Below, piece after piece: positions 1-12,089 of a stretch of 64,000 bases of DNA. Made by a program: the position numbers and the translations under genes. The DNA comes from Littorina saxatilis (Eukaryota; Mollusca; Gastropoda; Littorinimorpha; Littorinidae). The notes beneath the pieces are model-generated. The model did no database searches, had not been told where the DNA came from, and saw nothing but the letters and a program-made list of their open reading frames with translations. Position 1 is the stretch's first letter, and every line of letters begins with the position of its first letter. The stretch covers positions 18,527,134 to 18,591,133 of the forward strand of contig NC_090254.1 of the NCBI RefSeq assembly GCF_037325665.1. Direction: 5' to 3'.

Positions 1-14
1 AGACGAGGGTCGTG

Positions 15-18
<4 letters not shown>

Positions 19-69
<51 letters not shown>
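19..69. repeat. (GT)n microsatellite
   Basis: An uninterrupted GT dinucleotide tract runs close to the window edge. It is simple sequence with no coding meaning. Confidence 0.95.
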
Positions 70-73
<4 letters not shown>

Positions 74-74
74 G

Positions 75-545
75 ATTCAGAGTAAACTACTGGACCGATC
101 TTTATGAAATTTTTCATGAGAGTTCCTGGGTATGATATCCCCAGACGTTTTTTTCAGTTTTTCGATAAATGTCTTTGATGACATCATATCCGGCTTTTTG
201 TAAAAGTTGAGGCGGAAATGTCACACCCTAATATTTCAATAAAATTGATTGAAATTTTGACCAAACAATCTTCGACGAAGGCCGGACTTTGGTATTGCAT
301 TTCAGCTTGGAGGCTTAAAAATTAATTAATGACTTTGGTCATTAAAAATCTGAAAATTGTAATCAAAATTATTTTCTTTATAAAACAACCCAAAACTACG
401 TTTATCGTATTTTTCATCATGTTCTGATGCCAAAAACATATACATATGTTATATTCGGATTAAAAACAAGCTCTGAAAATTAAAACTATAAAAATTATGA
501 TTAAAATAAAATTTCCGAAATCGATTTTAAAGGCATACTAACGCA
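75..545 (+). repeat. Dispersed AT-rich repeat fragment (first part)
   Basis: AT-rich sequence holding the motif AAAAACATATACATATGTTA followed by a 'ggattaaaaacaagctctga' stretch at about 430-480. A diverged version of the same ~50-nt motif recurs at 1960-2010, so both belong to a dispersed repeat. I remember similar sequence from gastropod genomes but could not check it. No coding frame is seen. Confidence 0.45.
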
Positions 546-1894
546 CTCCCGTGTTTACAAAGTGTAGTTTGCCCACAATCGATGTCAAACGCACCATAAG
601 ACCATATAATGACGATACGTCACCATGCGCGGACCATAATAAATGTATTTATTCCCCCCTCTGCTTCTTTACCTCTGTAAACTTGTAGGGGTAGTTATTT
701 TTCGATAATGACCCAGCAACCAAACAAATAACGACCCAGCAACAGCCTGAATCCTCGATAGTGCAATGGGTTGAGAAGCTGTTCTGTTTCGGTACTACTT
801 TTTGCGACTGAAAAGTTCCGAACGCTCTAATGTACGAAGTATACATCTCTGGAGCAAACAATACAAACATACCGCATTTAAATTAACAACTACAGGCCTG
901 AACACATGAATCTCCATATAAAATCCATGAGTTCGGTTGTTTTCTGAATCTAGATCAGACGTGCATCACTGAGCAATTTCCCAAGGCAAGTAACTCATAC
1001 TTTGTCTAGCGACAAGAGTAGTTCCCCTTCTTTTCACTCAGTTTCTTCGACAACAGACTGCAATCCGACGGTCAGTTTAACAATATTTCATTTAATAAAC
1101 AGATCACACGCAACCAAATGCACACATCTCATCAATTTAAACAACATAAAGCGGTTTCATACACTATTTTCCCCAGAAAACTTAACTTCATACAGTTTTT
1201 AACGTTGGAACACGGGTGCAAAAGTTCGTCTGCTAGTCCCATTTGACGAAAGAACATTATCGTAACCGATACCAAAACATATACAGAACACACAATATCT
1301 GCCTTTGCCGCCACAGCAGAATAACAGCATATCTGTGTACTTGATTTTAGCCCAAAATAGGAAAACTGACAAGAAGTGTTAACAGAATGGAATGATTTGC
1401 ACGGAACTATACAACCGCGCATTAATCGATCGCCTGCGCAGGTTGACTGGTTGAGAGAATAGGATTCGATCAAACTTTCGCAAAAAAATCCTCTTTTCTT
1501 TGAATAACTGAAGAAAGGAGGAATAAAGAGGTTACACACCTCGTCTCAGTGATTATTAAAAATAATGGTCTCAGTTTGCGGTCATGAAAAAGGTATTAAA
1601 AGCTCGCATTTTTCATGATCTGCTAACTTCGACCATTACTTTTAATATTCACTGTGACTCGGAATGAAGCCTCTACGCATTACAGCTTGTTCTAGCCTCT
1701 GAAAAAGTGAGGATGTCAACAAAGCCGCGGTGTTCTCTCCCTTGCGTCAACGTTACATGTGTTGCCAAATCTATAAATAGGACGATCCAGATCAAAATGA
1801 AAAATCAAATATCTCAACATTTAAGGGGTCCTAGACCACAATATTTTGCAGGAAACTTAATTTAGTCTGTCTCCAGCTGTTGGTAAAGCAATTA
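546..1894. other. No recognisable gene
   Basis: AT-rich sequence with only short unrelated open frames. It separates two fragments that look like parts of one dispersed repeat, so it may be a later insertion, but I found no terminal repeats that prove this. Confidence 0.4.
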
Positions 1895-2220
1895 GCGTGT
1901 ATAGTCATCGAGTACATATGGCTTTAAAACATCTTATTCCTTGTCCGTTCCTAATTCCAAAAACATATAGATATGATATGTTTGGATTAAAAACACGTTC
2001 AGAAAGTTAAAAAGAATAGAGATATAGAAAAGCGTGCTATCTTCCTCAGCGCAACCGCTACCGCGCTTTTCTGGATTGTTAATTTCACTGCCTTTGCCAC
2101 GAGCGGTGGACAGACGATGCTACGAGTGTACGGTCTTGCGGAAAAAATGCAATGCGTTCAGTTTCATTCTGTGAGTTCGACAGCTTGACTTAATGTTGTT
2201 ATTTCGCCTTAAGCGACTTG
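1895..2220 (+). repeat. Dispersed repeat fragment (second part)
   Basis: Contains AAAAACATATAGATATGATA and a 'gagcggtggacagacgatgc' segment of the same repeat type as 75-545. The stretch 2221-2699 that follows is pyrimidine-rich with no recognisable feature. Confidence 0.45.
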
Positions 2221-2698
2221 TTTCTCCTTCACTTTCCTTGTTCTCTCTAGCCTACTCATCTTTCTTTGTTTTCCGGTTGTCCACTCCGGCTTGCCTTTCT
2301 TGAATCCTTTGTTTTTCTAAGCTTACTTTTCTTCCGTTCTTCACTCTTCCTCCTTTTCGGTTTGCCTGAATGTGTCTCTCTCGCTATCTTTCTCCAAAAC
2401 GGTCGCCTTTGGCATGACAGAGTGACAAGAGGGTTGTAAACCTGTCCCTATGATTGCTATTTTAGGATGTGTCCTTCCTTGTGCCCTTGTTACCTCCCTT
2501 GGCTAAGAGCGTGCAAGACAAATTGGTGTTGTTCTTGCATAATTCCCGCGGTGCTCTCTTCTCATAAGTTACCTATACTGTAATTTAAGGGCAGGCTCGT
2601 TTGTCTTTATTGCAGCGGTATTTAAGTGCTTAGAAGTAGTTCGTTGCTGATAAGTTCAGCCGAAGGTAAAGAACAGGACAGGATAGAACAGAAGAAAA

Positions 2699-2699
<1 letters not shown>

Positions 2700-2733
<34 letters not shown>

Positions 2734-2772
2734 GCGCGCGCGCAGAAACTGACACACACACACACACACAGA
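2700..2772. repeat. (CA)n/(CG)n simple repeats
   Basis: A CA tract passes into a short CG tract and a second CA tract. The open frames over it (His/Thr-rich one way, Cys/Val-rich the other) are artefacts of the dinucleotide repeat. Confidence 0.9.
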
Positions 2773-2906
2773 AACACAATGGGTGTTTATAATATACAGA
2801 GTACACACACGAACATACACACAAGATTTCAGGCTTCCGTCAAGTTAAGGCCTCACTTTATCAGATTTCCTGCCCATAACGTCTGTATATCTACATCCAA
2901 AAGAGG

Positions 2907-3255
2907 ACTGGGTGGCCGAGTGGTAACGCACTTGCGCTCGAAAGCGAGTGGTTGCGAGTTCGACCCTGGGTCCCTTCGTGTACACTACATTGGGGTGTGC
3001 ACGTTAAAGATCCCACGATTGACAAAAGGGTCTTTCCTGGCAAAATTGTATAGGCATAGATAAAAAATGTCCACCAAAATACCCGTGTGACTTGGAATAA
3101 TAGGCCGTGAAAAGTAGGATATGCGCCGAAATGGCTGCGATCTGCTTGTCGATGTGAATGCGTGATGTATTGTGTAAAAAAATTTCCATCTCACACGGCA
3201 TAAATAAATCCCTGCGCCTTGAATATGTGCGCGATATAAATTACATTAAAAAAAA
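2907..3255 (+). mobile_element. tRNA-Ser-like SINE
   Basis: The head reads like a tRNA gene: an A-box-like TGGCCGAGTGGT at about 2912, an anticodon-loop-like GCTCGAA (anticodon CGA, serine-like) and a B-box GAGTTCGACCC at about 2957. It continues into an unrelated body instead of ending in an acceptor stem, so it is a SINE and not a tRNA gene. The 3' end has a GCGCCTTGAATATGTGCGCG segment and a poly-A-like tail. The same tail motif recurs near 49990-50030, which suggests a shared LINE partner. Confidence 0.75.
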
Positions 3256-3261
3256 AACAAA

Positions 3262-3326
3262 TCCCTGCGCTTAGAACTGTACCCACGGAATACGCGCGAC
3301 ATAAGCCTCATATTGATTGATTGATT
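3262..3326 (+). repeat. Second SINE/LINE 3' tail in tandem
   Basis: A GCGCTTAGAACTG...ACGCGCGACATAAG segment ends in (TTGA)n. It resembles the tail of the SINE directly upstream but is a distinct version, so a second element end appears to sit against the first. Confidence 0.45.
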
Positions 3327-3589
3327 TTAAGACTCCATTCTTTCTAAGACCTGCTTTTTCTCGGGATTTGTTTGCGTCTTAAAGGGGAACGGAGAGCTTT
3401 GGGGTACCAATGTATGGAATAACATCGGCCGCAACAACACACCCCTCCTCCTCGTCGTCCAACTATACCCCCATTCCCCCCGCCGTTCCCTTGTTCTGGC
3501 TGTCCCGCGTTTTCACCAAATGTAAATAACAATACACGTATTGTTGGTAATTCTGGAGAAAGCCAACCTGAATATCAAGCTCCATATAT

Positions 3590-3676
3590 AGGTTGTTGTT
3601 GTTGTTGTATTAGTATTAGTAGTAGTAGTAGTAGTAGTAGTAGTTGTTGTTATTGTAGTAGTAATAGTAGTTTTTG

Positions 3677-3726
<50 letters not shown>

Positions 3727-3768
3727 GTGTGTGCGTCTGTGTGTGTGTGTGTTTGCTGCTTGCGAAAA
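3590..3768. repeat. (TTG)n, (TAG)n and (GT)n simple repeats
   Basis: Three consecutive simple tracts: TTG, then TAG/TTG, then a long GT run with minor interruptions. Confidence 0.9.
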
Positions 3769-3965
3769 GTATGTATGTGTCCTTGCACTCACTGAATAGT
3801 ACCATTGTTTTCTCACACCGTTAACCTAGTTCACCACACAAACCACTGAATAAAATTAAATCAATTTGCAAAAAAAAAAATCACAAGTGGTAAAAAGAGA
3901 GGTCTATCTATCAGACTGTTTATGGTAGCTGTCAACATTGCAATAATGGCGTTACCTTCGAACAT

Positions 3966-4042
<77 letters not shown>
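3966..4042. repeat. (CAA)n trinucleotide repeat
   Basis: About 26 CAA units. The leucine-rich open frame on the minus strand is caused by this repeat. Confidence 0.95.
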
Positions 4043-4044
<2 letters not shown>

Positions 4045-4469
4045 GATGAATGACAGATGTAGCAAAGGTCAATATAGTACTCCTCGAGATTAAAATGCAG
4101 TACTCATTAATAATTGACAGCCAAGTCCTTGTTTCTGTTTTCTTGTAAATCTGACCTTGGAATGTTGTGTTTTGTTTTTTACGCAAGACATAAACTACCA
4201 TAACAATCAACACGTGTTCATTGTAAATGCCGACCGAGAAATCGAGGTAGCAGTTTACTGAAACAACACGACATCGTTTCAACCTTTTGCATGACAGAAA
4301 GCGGTGTGCATGTCGACACAATGTTACACCCATCGTTTCAGAAAACTTACGATCTTACTTTTCTGATTATCAAAAGTATCAATAGCAATAATCATTGTAT
4401 AAGCCTACATCCTCTAAAGAGCAAACAAATCAATGTTTAATATACTTTTTTTTCAGGTTTAAGAATACC

Positions 4470-4945
4470 TTCTTCTGTCAAGTTTACTTTTTCTGCTGTT
4501 AAGCTTAAAGTATACACCCCTCTAGCAAGTTTAAGGATACTTTCTCCTACATACTTTCTTCTGTCAAGTTTAAGTATATTTCTTCTGTCAAGTTTAAGTA
4601 TATTTCTTCTGTCAAGTTTAAGTCAAGTTTAAGTATATTTCTTCTGTCAAGTTTAAGTATATTTCTTCTGTCAAGTTTAAGTATAATTGTTTTTGTCAAG
4701 TTTAAGTATATTTCTTCTGTCAAGTTTAAGTATATTTTCTTCTGTCAAGTTTAAGTATATTTTTTCTGTCAAGTTTAAGTATATTTCTTCTGTCAAGTTT
4801 AAGTATATTTCTTCTGTCAAGTTTAAGTATATTTCTTCTGTCAAGTTTAAGTATATTTCTTCTGTCAAGTTTAAGTATATTTCTTCTGTCAAGTGTAAGT
4901 ATATTTCTTCTGTCAAGTTTAAGTATAATAGTTTATGTCAAGTTT
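4470..4945 (+). repeat. 24-bp tandem satellite
   Basis: About 15-18 head-to-tail copies of a unit close to TTCTTCTGTCAAGTTTAAGT plus ATAT. Copies are nearly identical in the middle and diverge at both ends, as expected from unequal exchange. Because 24 is a multiple of three, both strands stay open across the array; these frames have no start context or composition that suggests a real protein. Confidence 0.9.
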
Positions 4946-6049
4946 TGATTAAGTTCTTTTCATCTTCTTGTAAGTCACCATAGAAGAGTCCAGGCTTTTA
5001 CCTGCATGAGAACATCCACACATACCCAAAATACATAGCATATTAACTCTACCTGTCGACAGCACGTTTCGCCCTGCAGTCCGGACTGACGATCTAACAG
5101 CGAACGACAAGAAGAAGAAGAACTCTACCTGTCACAAGATAGACCAATTGGTCCTAAGAGGACGTAAAATCTGACTAGTCAGTCATAACCAAAATCAATA
5201 GCTAGACATCTTTCCCAGCATAGTGGAAATGTTTTGCTGAATTGAATTTGCAGATATTGACATGGTTGTCACTGAGTTACCACACAATTCAGAAAACAAT
5301 AATATCCCACAAAGCAGCAAGACAGTGGATTTTGGGTATATATCTAAGTGGAAGGATGCTAGCATGCTCTCCCTGGACGGATCTATGTTGATTTTCAAGG
5401 TGGTCTACACGGAAAGGATATACCATTATAGCAATTTAACCCCCCAAAAAAACATTTCTCTTCCACACGTTACTTAACCTCTCTTTTTCTGAAAGGAGGA
5501 ATGCCCCTGAATCGTCATCAACAATGCAACATGTTTAACACATTGTTATACAGAAAATGCACATACAGGCCCAAATCATCTACACATAAATCAAGATTCA
5601 ATTATTGGAAAACACAAAAGAAGCAGATATAATATGCCAACTGAAAATGCAAATACACGTAAGGCAACGAAACACTTACCCTTTCTTTAGCAACACAAGG
5701 CAACAACTCTTTTCGTCATCACCACCACAGGAAAACAAAATCCTACATCAGACTTTGCGGTGTACTCCACTGAGACTAATTCTGATGAGAGCGATAAGAC
5801 ACAGTGAGCTTATCACCAGAAAACATATGCACAAAACATGACCCAAAACTGTGTCGACCATACACACTCAACCTCCTTCATACAGACATTTGTAACAGTG
5901 AAAACAGCTGATCTGCTTTTCACTCGACAAGCCGAGATGGCAAAGTAAGAAGGAGGCTTCCCGAGACTACTTCTGCTCCTCCCCCTTTTCTTCTGTCAAC
6001 CTGTCTCCTCGCCTGACAGGTCACTTGTCATTCTCGAGACGATCTCGAG
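4946..6049. other. No recognisable gene
   Basis: Non-coding sequence. A short GAAGAAGAAGAAC tail at about 5108-5120, preceded by a cgacaag segment, looks like the 3' end of a SINE fragment. Confidence 0.4.
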
Positions 6050-6590
6050 ACAGTACAAAGTGAGGGTGAGACAATACAAAGTGAGACTGAGACGGTACAA
6101 AAGGGAGAGGTGCGCTTACTGAGAGAGAAACAATCTTGCATGGTACAAACTGAGAAGCGCGCTTACTCAGATTTAAAAAAAAAATCTTGATTGAGATGGT
6201 ACCTACGAAGAGGTGCGCTTACGGAGAGAAAAAATCCCAATCATCTGTTTGTTACAACCTGAGAGGCTCGTTTACAGAGAGAATAACAATCTTGGATGGT
6301 ACAAACTGAGAGGTGTGCTTACTCAGAATTTTTTTAAAATCTTGAGATGGTTCAAACTGAGAGGTGCACTTACTGAGACAAAAACCATCTTTGATGGTAC
6401 CAACGGAGAGGTACTGGGCTTACTGAGAGAAACATTTTTTTGATGGTACATACATGTACAAACTGAGAGGTGCGCTTACTCAGGATTTCTTTAATCTTCA
6501 GATGGTGCAAACAGAGAGGTGCACTTACTGAGACAAAAACACTCTTTTTTGTTACACACTGAGAGGTGCGCTTACTGAGAGAACAATTCT
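6050..6590 (+). repeat. ~60-bp tandem satellite
   Basis: About eight or nine degenerate copies of a unit built around 'ggtacaaactgagaggtgcg' followed by 'cttactgagagaaa'. Spacing varies because the A/T run in each unit changes length. Confidence 0.85.
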
Positions 6591-6749
6591 GGGAGATATT
6601 TGTAAAACTGTGCACGTTAATTTCAAATATCACGTTGACGATTGTAATTATCAATTTTGAGCTCAAAGTCCGTCTTACTTGTGCAGCCGCCGGGGATAGG
6701 TGTTTTCTTGAGACCGAACAATAGTTTTAGGCACTCATGCCATCTTGAG

Positions 6750-7184
6750 CCGGTGTCACGATTTCATCTTTCGCCTGTGTACATATTTCCCCCTCGACAT
6801 ATACTCAAGACTGAAATGTTGTTTCCTGGTAAAATTAAGAAGTGAAATTATTTATGGACAAAAAGCATGTCAGTTTCTTGCATGTGAAGAAAATTGGTGG
6901 TAAAATTTAATAGATTTCACCCCCAAAATCGAATTCTTCGAAAACGTGTACTGAGTGGTTACGTCCCTTGAGTAAGAAGGAAAACATTTTAGGATGAATC
7001 AAATTTCTAAGTTAAATAAAACAAATTGGTTGGACAAATTTGGCCCCATGAATGTAAGGTACACAAGGTCGCTCATCAGTACTATCGAAGGGTGGTTTTT
7101 TTTGTTCAGTGTAGAGTTTATACTAGATAAACGAGGCCGAGAAGCGAAATATCAACACGGCGAAAGATGAAAACGTCACACCAG
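6750..7184 (+). mobile_element. MITE with CCGGTGTCACG termini, copy 1
   Basis: The left end CCGGTGTCACGATTTCATCT is matched, inverted, by the right end (reverse complement CTGGTGTGACGTTTTCATCT), so the ~435-bp unit has imperfect terminal inverted repeats of about 26 bp. A second copy in the opposite orientation lies at 8314-8746. No transposase is encoded. The superfamily is not clear to me. Confidence 0.75.
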
Positions 7185-8313
7185 TACAAATCAAGAACTT
7201 GAATGAAATTTTGGCGTAACTCATTTTTACCTGGTATGGATAGAAAGATGGAAGAATGTTTCTCATTGAGAATGATTTACTTAATCTAAAGCACAAAAAC
7301 ATCAAAATCGCCAAGAATCGAGTAACACCAAAAGTCCGGGCCTGAGACACACTACACATAATACAGCTGAATGAACCTTACTGCATACAACAGTTGCAAC
7401 AACAAAAACAAAACAAAAACACGTTTGCACGCGATCAACACGGTAATGCAGTTGTACTCTGGCAGCATCGTGCACGTCAATTCTAAATTATATTCTGATT
7501 TATCCAGCAACTGTGTGAAATTGGGGTCCTACTTCTTTTGGAACTTAGTGAAAACAACACGCCCAACTGCCCTTGCCCGAAAGGCAAACGGTTCTATGAA
7601 CCAATCCACTGCGTGACGCAACGTTGCTTTCAACTTTGATGTGTTATGTTTTTCGTCCTTTAGGATTTCGAGGATCTTCGGTGGTTTTTGTTGTTGTTTC
7701 TTTATTAATTTTTGTTTCTTGCCCGTAAAATAAACGGTTCTATGAACTAATCTACTGCGCGATGCAAGGTTGCTTTCAGCTTTGATGTGTTATGTATCTC
7801 GTCCTTTAACATTTTGAGGATCTTGATTGTGTGTTTTTTACATTTAGTCGGGGAGGGGGGAGGGGGGGGGGGCAGTTCGGGTTGCCGACGCTCCCCACCA
7901 GGGGAAACTTCTAGGTCAGAAGGGGGAAAGAACGAGGTGTTACACCGCTACACCAATAATTAGCAATCCCCTTCGAGAACTGGTAACTTGAAGATAACAA
8001 AACACAAAACTTTTGAGGAAAACTAAGAATGAACGTTAGAGAAAGCCTCCCATTGGTTGCGGAGTGGCAGACACTGCGATCCAATCAGCGAAGAGGTAAC
8101 AAACCTCAGACGGACGGCACAGGTAAGGATGTCAGGCAAATGTTTGGATAAGAAGCAGACGACACATGTAACTGTCAGGAGGTCTCAGAAGTGGACTACT
8201 CCGACTGTCACTTGCACGATACAACCCTCGCCCCCAGCGTACGCTCTCACGCGTACGATGTGTCAGTGTGGGTTCGCACTGACTTTTATGAACGGTGTTC
8301 TTCTCGGTCAACG
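7185..8313. other. Spacer between inverted MITE copies, with a ~110-bp direct duplication
   Basis: Contains a degenerate direct repeat (7574-7682 and 7721-7832) sharing 'acggttctatgaac' and 'tttgatgtgttatgt'. No gene is seen. A poly-G/A stretch sits at about 7850-7875. Confidence 0.5.
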
Positions 8314-8746
8314 CCGGTGTGACGTTTTCATCTTTCGCCGTGGTGATATTTCGATTCTCGGCCTCGTTGATCTAGTATAAACTCTACACTGAACAAAAAA
8401 CCACCCTTCGATAGTACTGATGAGCGACCTTGTGTACCTTACATTCATGGGGCCAAATTTGTCCAACCAATTTGTTTTATTTAACTTAGAAATTTGATTC
8501 ATCCTAAAATGTTTCCCTTCTTACTCAAGGGACGTAACCACTCGGTACACGTTTTCGAATAAATCGATTTTGGGGGTGAAATCTATTACATTTCACCACC
8601 AATTTTCTTCACATGCAAGAAACTGACATGCTTTTCGTCCATAAATAATTTCACTTCTTAATTTTACCAGGAAACAACATTTCAGTCTTGAGTATATATC
8701 GAGGGGGAAATATGTACACAGGCGAAAGATGAAATCGTGACACCGG
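8314..8746 (-). mobile_element. MITE with CCGGTGTCACG termini, copy 2
   Basis: Near-identical reverse-complement copy of 6750-7184, including the 'gaaattatttatggacaaaa' interior and the same terminal repeats. With copy 1 it can form a ~430-bp-arm hairpin around a 1.1-kb loop. Confidence 0.75.
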
Positions 8747-8949
8747 AAACATGGTATTCTCGGCGGACGATGACAATATATTCGTTGTGGTTTTTCTGCG
8801 GTCTTTGGTCCTTTTTTCTGCGAAACAACTGATTTTTTTTTTAGAACGTTCAATGTTCTTTTTCCCCACGAAATGAATAAAGGTAATGTTGAACTTTAGC
8901 GTGTTAAATTCATAGCTCAGAATCCAGAGGCATTTAAGTCTCCAAATTT

Positions 8950-9899
8950 GTAGAACCTGCACTTAAAGAGCCGCTCTCAAAGTGGCGCTGGGGGTCCCCA
9001 GATCGGCAGTCTCCACTCTACTTTACCAGGAAGTTGGATGGCTGCCACTGAAAGAGGAATGCCACCTCAGATGTGCACAACTGGCTGTCAGAATACACTG
9101 TGTCCCAAACACGGCAGTGGAAGTATTTACCCCAGACATGGGAGATACTGACCACATGCAATACAAAGCTCTTGAATCCAAGACTCATACATACCAAACA
9201 GTGCTCCCAATATACAACCATGTGAAGGGCATATGGGAACAGAGTGCCCTGTCCAAGGAAAAGCTGGTTACAGGTGGTACTCTTCCTTACCCTCCATGGC
9301 TGCTTGAAGCCCCAAATCTGATCATGGACTATGGAGACGACCTCAAAAAGGCAGAAGACCCATTGCTGCTAGCCACAGTTGCCAAAGAAAAGATCGATCA
9401 ACGATTTAAAAGCCACCTACAGGTCTTCACAGATGGTTCGATCCTGCAGTCAGGGGAGGCTGGGTGTGCCTTGTCGATTCCTGGACTTGATATAACACGA
9501 AAATACAAGCTAAACAAGGGGATCAGCATCTTCTCTGCAGAGTTATTTGCTATCTACATGGCCTGCACACTGATAAACGATCTGCCAACCCCACCTCTGG
9601 GGGTGGTCATCCTTACGGACTCAAAATCCTCGTTGCAAGCACTTGCATATGGCACCAAGAACAGAGGAGAGATGCAAACTGAAATTCATTTCTTAGCCCA
9701 CCAAATTATGACAAAAGGAACAGACTTTTCCCTCATGTGGCTGCCATCCCACACAGGAATCCGGGGAAATGAAATGGCGGACAGAGCAGCAAAAGCAGCG
9801 GCTATGTCAACCATGCCAGTGACAGACATTCGGCTCTCCTGCCAGGAAGCCAAACTGCTGCTAGCCAAGCTAAAAAGAGAGGAAAGAGAACAGACACTG
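8950..9899 (+). pseudogene. LINE ORF2, reverse-transcriptase tail and RNase H (5'-truncated)
   Basis: This is the C-terminal part of a non-LTR retrotransposon polyprotein. It begins inside the end of the reverse transcriptase (residues like VALGVPRSAVSTLLYQEVG). It then shows a full RNase H domain at about 9420-9800, with the acidic residues in FTDGS, SAELFAIYMA, LTDSKSSLQAL and GNEMADRAAKAAA and the WLPSHTGI motif. RNase H-bearing LINEs belong to the I group and relatives; I cannot choose the clade. It is interrupted at 9899 by a minus-strand LTR element and resumes at 16140. The 5' end is lost, as is usual for LINE copies. Confidence 0.8.
9895..9899. repeat. Target-site duplication CACTG (left)
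   Basis: CACTG directly precedes the left LTR and is repeated directly after the right LTR (16140-16144). It is a 5-bp duplication, typical of LTR-retrotransposon integration. Confidence 0.9.
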
Positions 9900-10439
9900 T
9901 GTTACACGACACTTGAGATTGCCACAAGTTCTCAAACGTCGTATAGTTGTGTTCTTTTATTTTACGTCGCCCGTCTTCGCAGCAACAGAAAACAACTCGT
10001 CAAATTGAGTTCGAGGATTTATTCAGCATTCAATACATACAACTGCACAACGTAGCAGAACCCAAATAGAAGCTTTTTTAACATTCAAATCGCGCTGGCA
10101 TATATAGTAAATACTCAATCTCGAGAATATTCCAGACCGAACACGATACAACTACATTATACGAGCCGTGCATGGACTAAACTAGCGACATTCTCTATGA
10201 CGTACACCAAAAAGCGCCGACGCACTTAATCCGAACGAACGCCACGAACTCACGACTAAAACAGCATGGTAAACAACTTGTTTTGACAGGACTAGAAAGT
10301 TCACCTGCATTCTCGTCCAAGCATAAATATTGTGTTTACAAAATATAATATCGGTACTTTCCCACAAAATACAAATAAGTCAACTACATGCAACACACAA
10401 AACTGAACCAAAGCTCAGCAACGGTAGCGTTTCCTAACA
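9900..10439 (-). repeat. 3' LTR of the Gmr1-like element
   Basis: 540 bp. On the minus strand it runs TGTTAGG...GTAACA, with canonical TG/CA ends. A purine-rich GTGTTGGGGGTAA directly upstream (10440-10452, minus strand) fits a polypurine tract. Confidence 0.9.
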
Positions 10440-10599
10440 TTACCCCCAACACCAGAAGAAATTTACCCAATTTCTTTCAATCATTGAAACGCTACCTGTA
10501 CACATATTATGTATACATAACAGATTGAAATCCAGGTATGTACATTAGTCTGTTGGAGAATGAACACAGTTTTACTCACATACTCGGCTGAGAAAATCT

Positions 10600-11880
10600 G
10601 CTCCAACATTGTCTGAACCCTTGATCGATTCCACTCGCATATCAAAGTTCTGCAAGTACATCACCCACCTCATGATACGATTATTCACAAACTTCGCAGA
10701 GTTCAGGTAGGTGAGGGGTTTGTGATCAGTCTGAAGCACGAATTTCACCCCTTGGAGGTAGAGTTCAAATTTCTTGATTCCCCACACGATGGCTAAACAC
10801 TCTTTCTCCATGGTCGAGTAGTTCTTCTCGGCTCCTGACAGCTTCTTGCTGGCATAGCTGACCGGAAACGGTTTACCTCCATGCTCTTGCATCAGCATGG
10901 CGCCGATCCCTTCGTCCGATGCGTCTGTACGCAAGATGAACTCTTTGGCAGTATCAGGAAGGCGTAGCACCGGGTCTCGTGACATCAGGTCGCGCACGGT
11001 CTGGTATGCCTTCTCCTGAGCTGGTCCCCAGAGTATTCGGTTGGGGCATCCTTTTCGGGTCATGTCCGACAAAGGCGCCGTTATGGCGGCGAAGTTTGGA
11101 ATGAACTCTCTGTAGTACCCAGCCAATCCAAGGAAGGATCGCACCTGCTTCTTGGTTTCAGGACGTGGCGCATTGAGGATCTTGGTGACGTTTTCCAACA
11201 AAAGCCCCTTTTGACCTTCCTTCAATGAATGACCTATGAAGTCAACGTTGTCGGTCCCCAAAATGCACTTGCTGGGTCTCACGGTCAGATTAGCTTTTGT
11301 CAGGCGGGAAAACAGTTCCCTCAAAGTCTCCAGATGCTCCGCAAAGGTCTCCGTGTGGACTAGCAGATCATCCCAGTAGTACACAACATTCTTCATTCCT
11401 TTGAGCATTTTTCGCATTCCCCTCTTCAGGGTAGCACCACTGTTCACCATGCCAAAAGGCATCCGCAGGCACTCATACGTTCCGTCTGGAGTTGCAAAGG
11501 CGGTCTTTGGTATGTCCTCTTCGCGCACAGGAATCTGCCAATATCCCTTGCTGAGATCGATCTTTGAGAAGATCTTACTGCCAGTCAACCGTCGGAACAG
11601 ATCAGCCGCTGTCGGCATTGGTTCAGGGTCAAACACGGTGATCTTATTCACTTTCCTGAAGTCAATGCATACCCTGTTTGTACCGTCTTTCTTCTTGACA
11701 ACAACAACGGGAGATGAGTAAGGGGATGATGACTCACGGATGACCCCCATCTTCAACATGCTGTCGATGTCCTTCTTCAAGGATTCCCGAGCCTGAAACG
11801 GGATAGGGTATGGTTTTGAGCGAACAGGAACGTCAGATGTGAGGTGGACTTCATGTTCGACCAAGGACGTAGAGCCTGGA
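10600..11880 (-). other. Reverse transcriptase and RNase H region of the LTR element
   Basis: This part belongs to the Gmr1-like element and is treated as a fossil. Visible RT signatures are a KIDLSKGYWQIPV block (about 11530-11570), a MPFGMVNSG block, and YYWDDLLVHT (about 11350-11380), in which Tyr-Trp-Asp-Asp replaces the commoner Tyr-x-Asp-Asp spelling. A gypsy-type RNase H follows (RTDASDEGIGAML, TMEKECLAIVWGI, TDHKPLTYL). It is the last coding region before the 3' LTR. Confidence 0.85.
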
Positions 11881-12089
11881 ACATCAGAGAACCTATGGGT
11901 GAAGTCGCCCATAAAATCATGCAGCTCCTTCTGCTGATCTTCTGTCAGGTCAGGTCCTAGCTTGACGTCATCCACTCCCTCTTTCTTGTGGAGGTCTCCC
12001 AACTCCAGTAGTTCCTCACCGTCGAACTCGTCTAGTTCTTCCACAATTGCTGCGACCTGTACTGCTTCCGGAGGTCTCTCCACATACAG

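Noticed and set aside
2907-2980. tRNA-Ser gene
   Set aside because: The internal boxes are present, but the sequence continues into a SINE body and no closing acceptor stem is seen.
2626-3063. 145-residue open frame over the CA repeat and SINE head
   Set aside because: It is built from a dinucleotide repeat and a tRNA-like SINE; no protein family, and composition follows the repeat.
3932-4333. 133-residue leucine-rich open frame
   Set aside because: The leucine run is the (CAA)n tract read on the minus strand.
4470-4945. CRISPR-like repeat array
   Set aside because: Units are directly contiguous with no unique spacers; it is a eukaryotic satellite.
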